DNA of 64,000 nucleotides from Lepeophtheirus salmonis. Its lineage: Eukaryota; Arthropoda; Copepoda; Siphonostomatoida; Caligidae. Shown piece by piece: positions 1-12,042 of this stretch (within the stretch, counting starts at the first letter, position 1; each line of letters opens with the position of its first letter). The stretch spans positions 28,159,403 through 28,223,402 of the forward strand of contig NC_052138.2 of the NCBI RefSeq assembly GCF_016086655.4. Reading direction: 5' to 3'. Below the pieces are notes generated by a model. It did no database searches, was not told the DNA's origin, and worked only from the letters and a program-made list of their open reading frames with translations. Both the position numbers and the translations under genes were made by a program.

Positions 1-640
1 GGGCTAATTTCAATGCCACTTTTATAGAAACCCTTTTTCTTTTGCCTAAAAATAGTCCTCATTTTCAGCGATAAATAAGTCAATGGAGCGAAATTTATTA
101 AGTCAATCATTTTTTTTTTTAGGTATGCAAACAGCTAGTAGTTCCTGGGAGCCAAATCTTGAGAGTAAAGGGGATGCAGAATAAATTTGAAGTTCAATTC
201 ATGTAGTTTTACTATTGTTTTGATTGACTTGTGACCCGGTACTTTATCCTGGTGAAACAGCACTTTGTTCTTCTTCAAATGGGCCGTTTCCCCGTGTTTT
301 CGTCCTTTAAACATGGCCCAACACTGTTCAGAATAATCAACACGTTTTTGTTTTTGGTCAACAGTGAGCAAACACGGCACCAACTTTGAGCAGAGCTTTG
401 TCATAGACAAAGACAAGACGTTCTTTTGGTATCTTTAAAATGTAAGCTAATTTATGCAAATTCATTTACGATCATTCAAAACAATTTTGTGGTTGTTTAT
501 ATGTATTTTTCGGTTGTTACCGCCTCATTTGGACATCCATTGCGTTCTGCATCATTGGTGTATCTACGCCCATGTTTGAAGTAACCAAACCAACCCTTAA
601 TTGTTGTTTCAAATGGAACTGTATTCCTTTCCATCAAGAA
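1..640 (-). mobile_element. mariner transposase pseudogene (DD34D type), runs off the window start
   Basis: Read on the minus strand. Residues 'LLTVDQKQKRVDYSEQC' and 'KKNKVLFHQD' near 250-370, then 'FILHPLYSQDLAP' near 150, are mariner transposase signatures: the linker, the second catalytic Asp (FHQD) and the YSPDLAP motif that carries the third Asp. Upstream, at 500-600, degraded pieces of the N-terminal helix-turn-helix region are readable (WFGYFKHGR, then DAERNGCP). Downstream, at 1-60, the C-terminal 'GFYKSGIE' is readable. The first catalytic Asp region is missing: the text jumps from the linker directly to the FHQD block. Several stops and frameshifts interrupt it, so it is dead. The lower-coordinate end lies outside the window. 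Confidence 0.85.
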
Positions 641-1084
641 GCAGTTTAAAATTAAAACTCTAAATTGTTTTTAATCCATTATTTTGGAAGTAACAAAAAT
701 GACGTCACACTTAGAACAATAACTCATAAACTAAATAAATGATTTTCATGAAATTCTATCTTTTGAAGTTTGTTACTAAATAAAAATGAAGTAAATTTAA
801 AAAAATAGCCACATCTTTGTGTGAAGCCCAGGACTTTTCAGCCAACGTGCTATGTAGGTATCATTAGTTTTTAAAGATATAGAAATATGCAAGTTATCAG
901 AAATAAATGAAACAGCTCCTATACAGATCCAACACATTCTTTTCTCCGAACAAAATTATGAAATATTTTTTTTAACTAAATTGTTTAATACAATATATTT
1001 TAACTTCCTTACTTCATTTAAATTAAGGAAAAATCACACAAAAATTTTTGATCAGAGAAAAGTACTCACTAACTGTAGGTAGAT
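641..1084. other. AT-rich spacer between two mariner relics
   Basis: I see no coding or repeat signal here beyond homopolymer runs and AT-rich sequence. Confidence 0.4.
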
Positions 1085-1552
1085 GTAATGTTTGGAGAAT
1101 AGTTTTTTTTTTTTTTTGAATAAATTAATCTCCAAGCGATGCTCCCATCTCCGTTACCCGTCCAAATAATACTAGGCATTTTTCTCAGCAAATAATTGTT
1201 CACGAATGTGATTGCCTCTTCATTTGACAAAAATATTTGTCCTCCAATCGCATTTTTAGATGAAAAAGCAAAAAAGTCGCTTGAGGCTATATTTGGGGAG
1301 TAAGGTGGATGGTCAAGCAGTTCAAAGCGAAATTTGTGAACAAATATTTAATGCACTATTTTTTGACCATTTGTCACAAAAACACACATCAACTCACTCA
1401 AACGACTGTTACATAACAACTGGTGGTCCAAAATGGCTGAAACTTTGTTGAGTAACTGTCAACAGATGCTAGAGGGATGTCACGAGGTATTATTTACGAG
1501 TGTTGCTATCTTCACGTTGAGGTCGGAAACTTTTCAGACGCCCCTCTTAAAT
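1085..1552 (-). mobile_element. internally deleted mariner-like element
   Basis: The high-coordinate end (about 1377-1551), read on the minus strand, is the element's 5' end: 'GGCGTCTGAAAAGTTTC' followed by 5' leader. It matches, in inverted orientation, the segment at 19130-19310. The N-terminal start is followed at once (about 1350 down to 1090) by a degraded C-terminal transposase: 'LTIHLTPQI', 'FLLFHLKMRLEDKYF' and 'LFGRVTEMG', which correspond to the PPYSPDLAP-FFLF-LK region and the C-terminal tail of mariner. The middle of the gene is therefore lost. Stops are present. Confidence 0.7.
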
Positions 1553-1856
1553 TTACTGGGAAGGAAATTACTAGGTATTAAATGACCCGAAATAATTATT
1601 TTATTAGGTATGTATATACAGGTCATTGTGTAGATCAACAAGTCTTATTAAAAAAAAGACAAGGGGGATACATAACTACCTATTTTACCCTGGCTAACAA
1701 AAAAATATATAAACACTTATATTTATGATTGTATCGAAGTTTAAGTGGTTTTTTTTTAAATTTCTGTAATCTAAATTGAAGAAAAGATAAGTAGGTATTT
1801 AAAAGAAAAAATTAGTCATATCAATAAAAATAATTCGCTAGAAACATTTATCCAAC

Positions 1857-2231
1857 TGGGAACTACTCCTTTATAGATTGCAAGGCGTGTAGGAACAACT
1901 TGGATGAAGGTTTACTATATCAAAAGGAGGATGGAATCCCATGGAGGCATGGATAGACATCCTGGCTCTGGCCTCAATTAGGTCCTAATTTGTTGGAGGA
2001 GGTTGTGAAGGTGCTATTGTTGATCCATGTATCCCAGATTTCAACTCTCTAGAATATTTCTTTTGCCCACAAATTCAAAGAAAAGTCGGTAGATCAAATA
2101 TTCATGTCCTGAAGGACACCATCAATGTGCAATGGGCCATTACGTTCAAAGCATATATAAAGGTTGTCAGGAAGGACTTTATGAAGAGATTGGAGGTTAT
2201 CAGTGTATGCAATAGGAGCTATACTGAGTAA
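1857..2231 (+). mobile_element. Tc1/mariner transposase fragment with internal deletion
   Basis: The left part (1875-1980) reads 'IARRVGTTWMKVYYIKRRM' followed by a Gly/Pro-rich 'DRHPGSG', the typical second half of a Tc1-type HTH and its linker. The right part (2038-2231) reads 'DFNSLEYFFCPQIQRKVGR', a decayed SPDLNPLEY-W motif, followed by the C-terminal helix and 'RLEVISVCNRSYTE' ending in a stop. The catalytic core between them is absent. It is a dead remnant. Confidence 0.75.
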
Positions 2232-2894
2232 ATCATGTTTGCCCTGATTTTAAAATATATTAATATAAAAATTATTAAATCCAATGTTTTATTTGCTACG
2301 GTTTGTTGTTCTCGATAAAGTAAAAGTGTGTACATTTTGTTGCTAAATTCGGTATTATAGCAAATTATGTATCTCTGTTTGTCGATGCCAAATATTCCAG
2401 GAAATGCTGGTTACTCCCACTAGTAAAAAAAATAAGTAAACTTAAGCTACTTATGAAAAAACTTATGCTGTATTATTTTGATTTAATATCTTAGCTGCAT
2501 GGCGGCTCTACTATTCCTGGGCATGAAAACAAGTCTCTATTAAGTAAACAATGAGTATGCCTCATTATATAAATATTTGAAGATTATAATATCATTGTAC
2601 AATTGTACACAGGATAGATATATCTCCATCGATGACATCTAACTAATAATTAATAATAAAGTAAATGTCAAAATCATAAAATTATACAATAAATATACTA
2701 ATAAAAAAATGTTACAAATAAATCCATCTTAAAGATTTAGAGCAAAAGCTAATTATGTAGTAATGTCCGGCGATATTATTCCTTATTTAGAGCATCAAAA
2801 AAGATATTTTCCTCGTTATTTATGCTTATATAACAACATACTATTATTATGAAGGATATACACAATTTCTAATTATAATGCTACATCCAATGTA

Positions 2895-3176
2895 ACTACC
2901 CCCGTTGTTGTGAACATTTAAGCAGTTGTTTTTGCCTTTTATGAGTTTTCTGAACACCATTTCTTGGAGCCTATCAACCATAGCTAAGCCATAAGTGATA
3001 AAAAAAGTAATATTTATTGACTATGTAATATTGGAAAACCTAATTATCATACCCAAGTCTTGAAGGGAAGAAACTAGTCTCAGACAAACTAGTTGCGAAC
3101 CATCCAAAGCTACTACCCCCGTTGTTGTGACCATTTAAACAGTTGTTTTTGCCATTTAATGAGTTGTATATCAGAA
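2895..3176 (+). repeat. direct duplication of a ~65-bp segment
   Basis: The segment starting 'actacccccgttgttgtga' at 2895 recurs at 3112 with few differences ('acatttaagcagttgttttt' against 'ccatttaaacagttgttttt'), 217 bp downstream and in the same orientation. No coding potential was seen between the copies. Confidence 0.75.
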
Positions 3177-3240
3177 TTCTTGATATGTTTAGCTAATATA
3201 GAATCATATTTTAGGGTTAGATTTAAAAAAAATTGAATAC

Positions 3241-3765
3241 TTACTGTAAGATAGTACAAAATTCAGAGTTCCATTTCGAAATTAGTAAATATTTTATATT
3301 TTTTACTGATAACTTGATCGTCATTTGGTGTGGATGACTCAAAACATTTTTATATGTATTTCTATAAATGACATCAGTACAAACATCCTCCATTAATTTA
3401 ATAATGGTTCTTTGGGAAGGGATAGGTTTACCCGTGTATTTCTCCATACATTTTTTGAACGTAGATTAGTAGCAATGTTTAAGGTTATATTACATGCAAT
3501 AAGCATCTTTGTGAGATCAGAGTTAAAGTTTGACTTGATGTATTCATCATGAACTTGATTTTATAGATGAATATCCATACTCTTGTTATGAGATGAGGAT
3601 AATGAGTGGCGTGTAATTCTAGACAGGGGACTAAAGACATATTTATATCAATGAATCGGACAAACCATCTGTTTCTCATCCGGTAAGTATTTTCCAAATT
3701 CCTGGGCCTCCATTTTCATAAATCCAGACAGAAGGCGACGTTATTTTAGGCATTTTATTCATTTC
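3241..3765 (-). pseudogene. CGGBP1-like / hAT-derived BED-finger protein, frameshifted
   Basis: Minus-strand reading. From about 3765 the text begins 'MPKITSPSVWIYENGG', shifts frame, and continues 'EFGKYLPDEKQMVCPIH' and 'ITRHSLSSSHNKS'. This resembles the BED-type zinc finger of CGGBP1-like proteins (EFG...DG..FC..C...H..S..H). It then reads 'LTKMLIACNITLNI' and, after another 1-nt shift at an A6 run near 3455, 'MEKYTGKPIPSQRTIIK' and 'YRNTYKNVL' to a stop at 3241. The order finger, 'ML.A.NI.L', 'Y.G..IPS' is the CGGBP1-like layout, a family derived from hAT transposases. At least two shifts and two in-frame stops mean it is not intact. A matching C-terminal fragment lies at 60150-60340. 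Confidence 0.65.
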
Positions 3766-4337
3766 TCTATCGACTATCACCATCTAATATTATATTAATA
3801 TTGAATAATAAAGGCGGGAATGATAACGTTCTTGATTGATAGTAGAAGATGTAAATTATTTAATCATTGATGCCATAAGTATTTATTCTCTTCTCCTCGC
3901 ACTCTTTTCTATTCTTACCAAAATTATCACCCTTAAAGATAAGTAACATATGTTACAAAGTCTGAAAAAAGTCAAAATATGAATTTCAAAAGGGGTTCTT
4001 ACGTTGTGTATTGAGTGTTTCTTTCCATAAATACCTCAATTATTAAAATCCATTAGCTATTCACTGAGAAATCCGGAGGTTCGTGGTCAAAAATTTAATC
4101 CATCTTCTCCTTGAATTGCACGTACTAAGCACTGGTTTCTTAAGACGGGTGTATTAAATATGACCCACAGAGTTTGTTATTATTATCTCATTCAAATTAT
4201 TCTTCCTACATTTAGGACTATCGTTGTTTGAATCACGAAATCTACACTTTCCTAAATGGGAATTGTACGAGGTTCAGTGACTGTAAAAGAATGATCATAA
4301 CACTCTCCTAATTTATAAGCCCTTACAAATTTCAAAT

Positions 4338-4905
4338 TCTCATAAAAACAGATGCTTTCAATTAATTTTTATATTTTTTTCACTAATTAATAGAAAAATT
4401 TTCAAGCTTCCTTATGCTGAAAAAAAAATCTCTATTAATTAGAAAGGTCATTTTTGACCCAAAACGTCGAAGCGAATTTAAAGATTAAGAAATGGTCCTA
4501 TAATTATTTATTAACGGCCGCAAACTTCTTAATCTCATACAAACGTATTCCATCAATCAATTTATATATTTTTTTCACTAATGAATAGATAAAAATTCAT
4601 ACTTTGTTAAGTATTTTTTTTAAATTTCTCTGTCAACTGGAAAGGGTGATTTTTGGCCCCAAACTACCATGCAAATCTTCAGTTCAGTACATCCTCTGTT
4701 CATTAGTGACTACAAACAATTTCATCCCATAAAAACTGATGCTCTCAATCAATTCTTATATTTTTTCACTAATGAATAGAAAAATCTTCAAGCTTCTTTC
4801 CGTTAAAAAAAATTATCTATTAATTAGAAGGGTCATTATTGGTCCAAAACGTCAAAGCCAATTCGGAGGTCATTTTAAGTTATTAAATGAAGCTTCATAT
4901 TCCGA
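4338..4905 (+). repeat. tandem array, three diverged units of ~190 bp
   Basis: Units begin near 4340, 4534 and 4725 with 'ctcataaaaacagatgct', 'ctcatacaaacgtattcc' and 'cccataaaaactgatgct'. Each continues with 'caat.aat...tata.ttttttcacta' and, about 100 bp later, 'agaa.ggtcatttttg.ccaaa'. The period is about 190-195 bp. The units are diverged, so the array is old. Confidence 0.75.
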
Positions 4906-7029
4906 CTTTTTCTTGAACTTTTGCAATGACAATATAGTTTAAACACTCTAGAACATTATTAGGCTAAATTTTTTGTAATGTCTTTATGAAAAAGTCATCA
5001 AATTTATAATTTAAAAGATGTACATATGTATGGCGTTTTATGCGTTACGAAACTTCGTATCAATCAGTTGTTTGAGCAACTTAATACATGGGGGAGAAAA
5101 AAGATTAGAGCACTGCCTCTTTTGTAACATACCTAGATAGGATGAACCTTGTATTCGGAAAAGATATGCTAGATATAATAAAGATATGTTTCTTGTTACT
5201 AATGACCATACTCAAATAAGTGTTATTATCCTTGAATATTTTATACCTTCTTGTACGAAAATAACAAGAGGCATCATTTATCTTCTAAGTCGGTAAGCAA
5301 GCAATTATACTTTCTTTCAAGGATTGTTATCAATTAATCATTTAAGTACCTATTTACATAACTGTCAGAGGGTATGTATGTTATATAAGAAGCATAAAGG
5401 ATAGATGGATGGACGTTGTTCATATCTGGAAACAAATAGCTTTCTCCGTTCGTATAATTTAAACATAATACTCCATGAATAATAAGTAAAATTACATATC
5501 TATATGGATATTATATGAGGAGAATCCAGGCAAATACTTCTCTCTTCATGAGTGAACAACTAAATGGGACTAAATGTTTACACGGCAACGTTTTTAAAAT
5601 GATGCTGTAATTATTTTATTTGGATTCAAAAAACTTCACGTTCTCACACACCTCACTACATCCACTCCAAAAATAAACAGAAAAGGCCCGAAATCATTTG
5701 GTAGCTAGCCAAATAAATCAATCATACAAACTACTATTTCCCCATAATTTTTTAAATGAATGTCATTATATCTTTAACAATATTAAAATCCTACATAATA
5801 TTTTCTTCGATACGATGTTATAATATTCTCTAGTAATATTTTATTAAAAGCGTAGCTCTACATTAGTATATGATAGCCAAAATTTATTCATTGATATAAT
5901 AAAATGAATAATACATACAATATACAGAAGGTCCCTGCAAAACTCGGTTTGAAACACCGCTGATGTCGCATAACGCGGAGTTTGGAATTATTTTAACTAC
6001 CCGATTTGTAGGTATATCGCCTCATATCGTGTTTCTTTATACTATGCTAATAAATATAATTGAAGTATATATTTTTGTAGTTTTTATTGAGTATAAAAAT
6101 GTATCATGTTATAGGGTATTAAAACAATGGGGTTCAGTGGGTAAATACTAATCAATTAATTTGAATATGAAGCATCTATTAACTTATGTTACTCCCCTTA
6201 CAAATAAGTTATGTGATTATATAGACTCATAAGTATTAAATTTTTTCGTCGGAATATTATTGTAATATATATTCACGCAACCTAACCAACTTATTATATT
6301 TCATTTTTTAATAAATATTATAAACTTAATTGACCATAAATCAATCAAAATAGACCTTTTTAAAGGTTTTTTTTTAAATTAAATATAAGGTCTATTCTAT
6401 AAGTTAAGCTATCATATAAAGCATTTGAAGATAAAATAAAAAAAGATATTAGCATCTAAGTAAGGTACTTCATTTTACTCGACTTTTTGGTGGTTATATA
6501 CATTTTTTATTAAATGTAATCAAGATGACGTAATAAATAATGCATTAATTTTGAAATGCTGAAATGTTTTTATTAATTTATAATTTACTTTGATTTCCTT
6601 CATATCGTTTTTTCATGTCGAAATACGGCACTAAATCTTAGTTATACCCTTAAAAAAATAGATTTTTTAAAAAAGGCTTTACAGGCCATACCTTCATGGA
6701 TTGAAGGTTTTTATTAGTCATATTTGTGTTCTACGGCTTAAATAACATTAATAAATGTAGGTTTCACTCTGCGGCCGTTCCAAAACTTTCAGTTTATGCA
6801 TAGTGTTATGCATAAAACTTCCAATTTAAAGGTTGCTGAATAAATATTCGCTAAGTTCTAATTATTTAAACCAAAGTTCGGTTTATTTAGAGTATGGACA
6901 ATGGGGAACGTCAGCTATCTTATATGCTATTGAAAACTTTAACTCATTATGTGTACTATCGTTATAAAATATAAAAAAATCTTATTTATAAAACTTGTAT
7001 TGCTTTTTGGAAAAAGGAAGTTATGTTGT
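4906..7029. other. AT-rich intergenic stretch
   Basis: Only short open frames with atypical composition are present (for example 5963-6151, 62 codons, no recognisable motif). I see no gene. Confidence 0.4.
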
Positions 7030-8285
7030 CGACCCCTGTACAAGTTATTTTAGGCGTAAGCGGGGCTGTCATTCTTTGAGTGGAGTTCAAGTTCCCAGTA
7101 AAATAATAATAATTTAAAGCAGGAATGCCAATCGTTCGGCTGAAAAGCTGGATACAGTCTACCTGGAGGCTTTATACGGCCACGCATTATTAAAATAAAT
7201 GAATTAATTCACTGTGATTTTATTTAACATCTCATATTCCTATATTGTTCGCCAGAGACGGAGTGTTTTAGTACTCATGGACAACATGGAAGCAACCCTG
7301 TGGCGGAACTAACATCAGTAGGTGGTAAAATTTGAGTCTGTTTAGCATCTACTGGTGGCAATTGCATCATATTTCTCGCTATAGACTCGCACCCTCATCA
7401 GCAAAATGTCTTTGTCAAACAGGAGAAAAGTTAACACACAATTTAAAAGAAAAATAGACATTTTCTAATATGTTCACAGAAGTGAATAAATAATCCATCT
7501 GTTTGGTATGCCAACAGCAAGGTTTGGTTCTGAAATAAATAGAATATTCGGGTCTATTATGAAACTCAACATAGTGAAAAATATATCCGCTTGCAAGTAA
7601 AACAATAATCGGGTTTCTTCTGGAGCTGAGAAGGCAGTGATACTGCGGTGAAAGCCAGTTACCTAATTGTGAGTCAAATAGCTTTAGCATCAAAGCCTCA
7701 TAGTCATGGGATTTCGTTAACAACGACGTCTACTGAAATTGTGTATCCTGAGTGACGATGCTTTTGATAACATGAGCTTGACAACAGAAACCGTGGCAGG
7801 CAGGATTTCTGAAATGTCGACAGATTTGGACGATCAACTGAGGCTCAGGGTGAAGTTTAAGGGTAGTTACTCAGCAAGATGAGTAACTGCTATGAAAGTC
7901 ATTCATTTGTTCAAAGATATTTTCAAATTTTAAAAATACACTATTTTAAAGTTACACAAAGCTGTGATCAGATCTTTTGCAACATTGTTACTACGACTGG
8001 TATTAGTTATGCATAATGTACTTGAATAAGTTTTTAACAAAGTGAGAGTGTTGTTAAAATTTCACATACTTTTTTTTTATTTCTTAAGTTGTTTATTATG
8101 ACCATAATGTTCAATTTCTTTGCACTAAATATTATTAGTATTAGTAACTAATACAAAGAAAAAAGAAGTTAGTTATTGTTAGTTTTATATAATTTTGCAA
8201 TTTTTTTACTAGCTAGCCGCTTGAGATCAGATTAACCTGCATTCGGCCTGCAACCCAAAAAGGAGTGTGTCGCCCCTGCCTTAAA
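7030..8285 (+). mobile_element. decayed hAT-type element (GTF2IRD2/ZBED-like transposase)
   Basis: At 7405-7870 the + strand gives 'MSLSNRRKVNTQFKRKID', then 'ICLVCQQQGLVLK' (the VCLVC zinc-binding start of a BED-like finger), and at 7775-7850 'TETVAGRISEMSTDLDDQL', the conserved block after the finger in GTF2IRD2/ZBED5-like hAT proteins. Multiple stops and shifts occur. The flanks 7290-7430 and 8225-8285 are nearly repeated, without the interior, at 35060-35310, so the ends can be bracketed by comparing the two copies. Confidence 0.65.
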
Positions 8286-8879
8286 GAGCACCATTAAAAA
8301 AATTGAAAATATTTTCGAGTTCAAGTCAAGTACATACTTAAATAGGGAATCAAAGTTGTATTCAGTGCTACGGGAACGCCAGGGTGCCGTGCCCCCCTAA
8401 TAAGCTGATGATTAGATATACTCACAAGATTTAGATTTTATTCCTCTAAAACTGCAAAATTTGGACCAAAGTCAGCATTTTTTGTGAGTAAAATCGTGTT
8501 ATTTAACAACATTTAATAAACTGTTTTCTCTAAAAATAATCTCATAATTCCCATATTGGTTTTTTTGTTTATTATATAATAAGTCGTGGTGTTTTAACAT
8601 CTTCCTCTAAAAGAAGAATTCTCGCCAATTTTGGTGTAAATTGATTAAAAAATGCATAATAAAATATATAAACATGAATTTAACTATACATACATAATTA
8701 TAATAATTTTCCTGTACTAATCCTATTTTAAATATTATAAAATGGTTCTTCTCTCTATAGCAGTAATTCATTTTATCCCCCAAAATCCTAATAAAGGCAG
8801 CTAATATTAACAATATTTAATTCAGGAGCACCATATGTTTCGCCTTCTCCTCGCCCTCTTTTTTTCTCATAACAAACTA
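8286..8879. other. AT-rich spacer
   Basis: Nothing recognised. Confidence 0.35.
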
Positions 8880-9100
8880 CTAAACTCTAGTCATGATGTT
8901 TCATTAGATTAGCTGTGAGCAGCCTTGAGAGGAATGTAATACACACTAATCCCACTCCGAACAGGCAGGAATTACCCCGATATGAGTCATCAATTCTACT
9001 CTGAGTCTAACAAGGACTGGAACCTATTAACTCCCCAGCAAATTGTCAGTGTTATTTTCCGTCTTTCATGAACATATGCACGAGTGATAACTTTATACTT
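8880..9100 (-). repeat. copy of an interspersed repeat family (family R1)
   Basis: Contains 'catgatgtttcattagatt', 'cttgagaggaatgtaatac', 'aatcccactccga', 'gatatgagtcatcaattct' and 'gagtctaacaaggact'. The same ordered motifs occur at 19890-20060 and 37750-37965 (same strand) and, inverted, at 32700-32835 and 55970-56220. The head portion ('tgagtgtgctcatgaaaaa') occurs separately near 18190, 20850, 44219 and 55950. Class unknown; no coding capacity was seen. Confidence 0.65.
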
Positions 9101-9724
9101 AAATGTTCTCTCTTCAAGAAAACAAGAATAATGATAACAGGTTTAGAAAATAAAGAAACTCCTATTCAGTTTTCAACTACGAAAAGTTTGGGACTCGTCT
9201 AACGTCATATTTTATACATTTTTATATATTTTATTATAGTATAGTATGTATGTTTTTTTGTCTGTTTGTTGACCCTTAATAACTCCGAGCAAAGCCATTT
9301 ACTCCTGCTAGTAAATAATTAAAATGTAATCTCGAGTTAATCAACTCAATAAGAAACATTCTAATTATGGTACTGACCTCTCTTAGTATTTAATATGTCC
9401 CTCCTGTAAGACCTGTACCTACAGGTCTGGTATTGAAAATTTGATGAAATTTAGTATACGTGAAGATTTTTACCTACAAACCCCCAATCTAATTATTATT
9501 ATCATTTTTTTTATGGCAATAAAATGATTTATTACCGGGATGTATAGAGTTTTTGGAAAGTAATCATATGTTTTAGTTTTATAGTAGCTCATTTTGGGAC
9601 CATAGCCATTAAATGCAGTCTCTGCTATAAATATACTATTAAATAAATTAACTATATACATATATATATTTCATCATATTATGAAAATGGCCCATTATTT
9701 AAAACTTTATATTTATATAATAGA
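9101..9724. other. AT-rich spacer
   Basis: No recognisable feature. Confidence 0.35.
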
Positions 9725-9997
9725 CTTACTCAGTGTTGGATCATTCCAAGGACTGATTGCCTAATCAGTCTTTTTTCCACCTTTGGGTTTTTTTTCTTTT
9801 TATCAGTCAGATCTTTCTAACGTTCAACAGTCATTAGACCTATGGTCCTAGCTATCTTAATAGTTATTCTTCACTCATACCTAGAATTGAATAACATAAA
9901 AACGAAGAAAATAATGAATGATAGCTAGAAGGAATGCTAAAAAGGTTCTAGCCTTACAATTCCTACTTTAAAATTCAGCTATATTGTATCTCGAATA

Positions 9998-10480
9998 GGG
10001 TTGCTAACCGTCCCTTAAAAAACAGAATCACCCATATTGAGCTGAAACAGGACGCTTTTTGTCCCGAAATTATGCGAGTTTTAAAATTATTAAGTAAAAT
10101 GCCATTGGAAAAAGAATTTGAGGCACAAATATGTTTACAACTTTTCTATAGATGCAAAATTTTAGGATGGATGTTCTACTTTCTATCTATTGTTTTATTT
10201 TAATGTATACAATTTTATGTAAGTAAGACAGGTTTCTATTTAAGAAAGATTATTATTTTAAGAATTATTAAATTTTAATAATTTGTTTTCCATGTGTTCA
10301 TATCACTCAAAAATATACATCTAATTCAATGCAGGGTCAAATAGTAAATAAATCGGGAAAAAACAGTTGCCAACTGTCCCTTGGAGAAGGGAATTGTCCC
10401 GTATTTAGAAGAAAAAAAAGCACCCACCCGACCCTGCAAATAAGATGTCCCTTATTTATTTTTAAGAGAGTTGGCAACCC
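9998..10480. mobile_element. MITE-like element with TA flanks
   Basis: Left end GGGTTGCTAAC (9998); right end GTTGGCAACCC (to 10480), an imperfect terminal inverted repeat. It is flanked by TA on both sides (9996-9997 and 10481-10482), the target duplication of Tc1/mariner-class elements. Both termini also carry 'gtccctta' and its complement. Length 483 bp, with no open frame. Confidence 0.7.
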
Positions 10481-10497
10481 TAGTCTTGAATGAGGTT

Positions 10498-10638
10498 AGT
10501 TGAATAGCTGAAATGACATAGTTAGTGATTACGTCATTTCAGCTGTTGTACCTAGCATAAAAAATTATCGGTCTTTTATGCTAACTACAATAGATGAACT
10601 GACGTAGTTACTAACTATGTTCATTTAGCTGTTCAACT
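10498..10638. repeat. near-perfect 140-nt palindrome (65-bp arms, 9-nt loop)
   Basis: The left arm 10498-10564 (starts 'agttgaatagctg', ends 'gcataaaa') pairs with 10574-10638 (starts 'ttttatgc', ends 'gctgttcaact') at most positions. It would form a long hairpin in single-stranded DNA or RNA and is probably another foldback MITE nested in the larger element. Confidence 0.8.
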
Positions 10639-10905
10639 TCAGCTCTCTCAAGCTAACACAAAACTACCGTATATATTTTGTTGTCAGCTGTCGATTCTTC
10701 TTTGTGTGATACAATAAAGGTATCAACGTGGTAGAATGTATTATTATTTATTATACATTCTAGCTATCATGCATTATTTTCTTCGTTTTTATATAACTCA
10801 ATCCTAGCTATGAGTGAAAAATAACTATAAAAAAGTTAGAACTCAGGTATTGACCCTTAAGACCGATGAATCGTAAGAAACCGGACTGGTAAAAAAAAAT
10901 GAATC

Positions 10906-12042
10906 AACTATTTTTTTATTTTTTTGTAAAAATGTTTGCTCCTACCCATAATTAATTACCTTTTTTAAGAAAAGAAATAAAAGAAATTCTGATTTTGGAA
11001 GGAATGTATATCAGAACATGGATTTCTCAACTGTTTAGAAATTCATGATCAGAGTGACATACGGGGAAAATTATTTTAATCCTTCGTTGACTGATCAATC
11101 TTATCTCACTTTCATTATTACTAATAATGAATGTTATTTACATTATTACTGATAATCGATCAAACATATAACTAATGATATTAGTTCTATATTTGATCGA
11201 TAGAAAGAAGAGGGATAGAGAGAGAGAGAAGAAATGTGGTGCGTCAACACAAAAACAAGTTACAATGATTTTTCTCAAAATGGTGTATGGATTAATTATA
11301 ATTGTATTCTTCTTGGAATTATCGTCAATTTATATAAAAAAGGATTATTCTTAATCAAATGCCCCCACAAATTGCACTTTAAAGTAACCAAACTTCATTG
11401 TCACAATAAAAGAGTAAGAAATTAATAGATTTTATGTTATGAAAGGGGCCATCTTAGGGACAATATACGTCTCTTTGATCAATTAAAGAGTTTAAACTCT
11501 AGCTAAAAAATTTCGGTATCTATACTCCTCCCACAAATTTTAATAATAAGCCTATAATTCACTCAAAGATGTATATAAAGCATTTAAAATAACATTCAGG
11601 TTTTTTACTTTTTGGTGATATTTGTGTCAGATTGATTTAATGTTGACGCATCACAATTAGAAGAAAGAAATAGAGTGCGTGCGCTGAGAGAATGCTCATA
11701 TATAGAGGAAAAAGAGAGAGAGAAAAGAGGGAGCTGCACAAGGTAGGTTCGAGTGGGTGAGCGAGCTATAGAAGACAAAAGAGAGAGAGAGAGAAAGAAA
11801 GATAGAAAGAGAAAAGTTGAAAGAAGTGTTCGAATCCGGAATCCCTGGAAGAATCGAGGATTTCGACAAGGAGAAGACAATATTATATTAGTACTAGGAA
11901 TTATTACTGCCCTGATCCCTGGAGTGTCTAATCCGCGTTTCCTGAATGTGTGTGCCGATGCTTGGAGTAGTTTTAGTGAGTTGTATGTCAATGTGGGAAT
12001 CGGAGAACTACGGAGTGGAAGTTCGGTTCTTCTTCCAAGAGG
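10906..12042 (+). promoter_or_regulatory. upstream region and probable 5' leader of the WDR20 gene
   Basis: Two purine-rich GA tracts stand out: a short one at 11216-11232 and a longer one at 11716-11815. GA repeats near arthropod promoters can be GAGA-factor sites, but this is inference and no start site can be placed. Composition turns from AT-rich to balanced near 11820, which suggests that the transcript leader starts upstream of that point. An open frame at 11753-12046 has no ATG and is not called. Confidence 0.4.

Larger units (their letters stand above)
9725..10905. mobile_element. foldback-like element with nested insertions
   Basis: About 70 bp at 9862-9936 ('agttattcttcactcatac' through 'atgatagctagaa') is repeated in inverted orientation at 10755-10826. 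A third copy of this arm lies at 54835-54900. Between the arms lie two further structures, a 483-bp element with terminal inverted repeats and a 140-nt palindrome, both listed separately. Outside the arms the left flank has 'aaggactgattgcctaatc' and the right flank 'gaccgatgaatcgtaagaaa', typical of the GGTCC-rich repeat family seen at 37.0, 38.1 and 43.5 kb. No transposase was seen. Confidence 0.6.
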
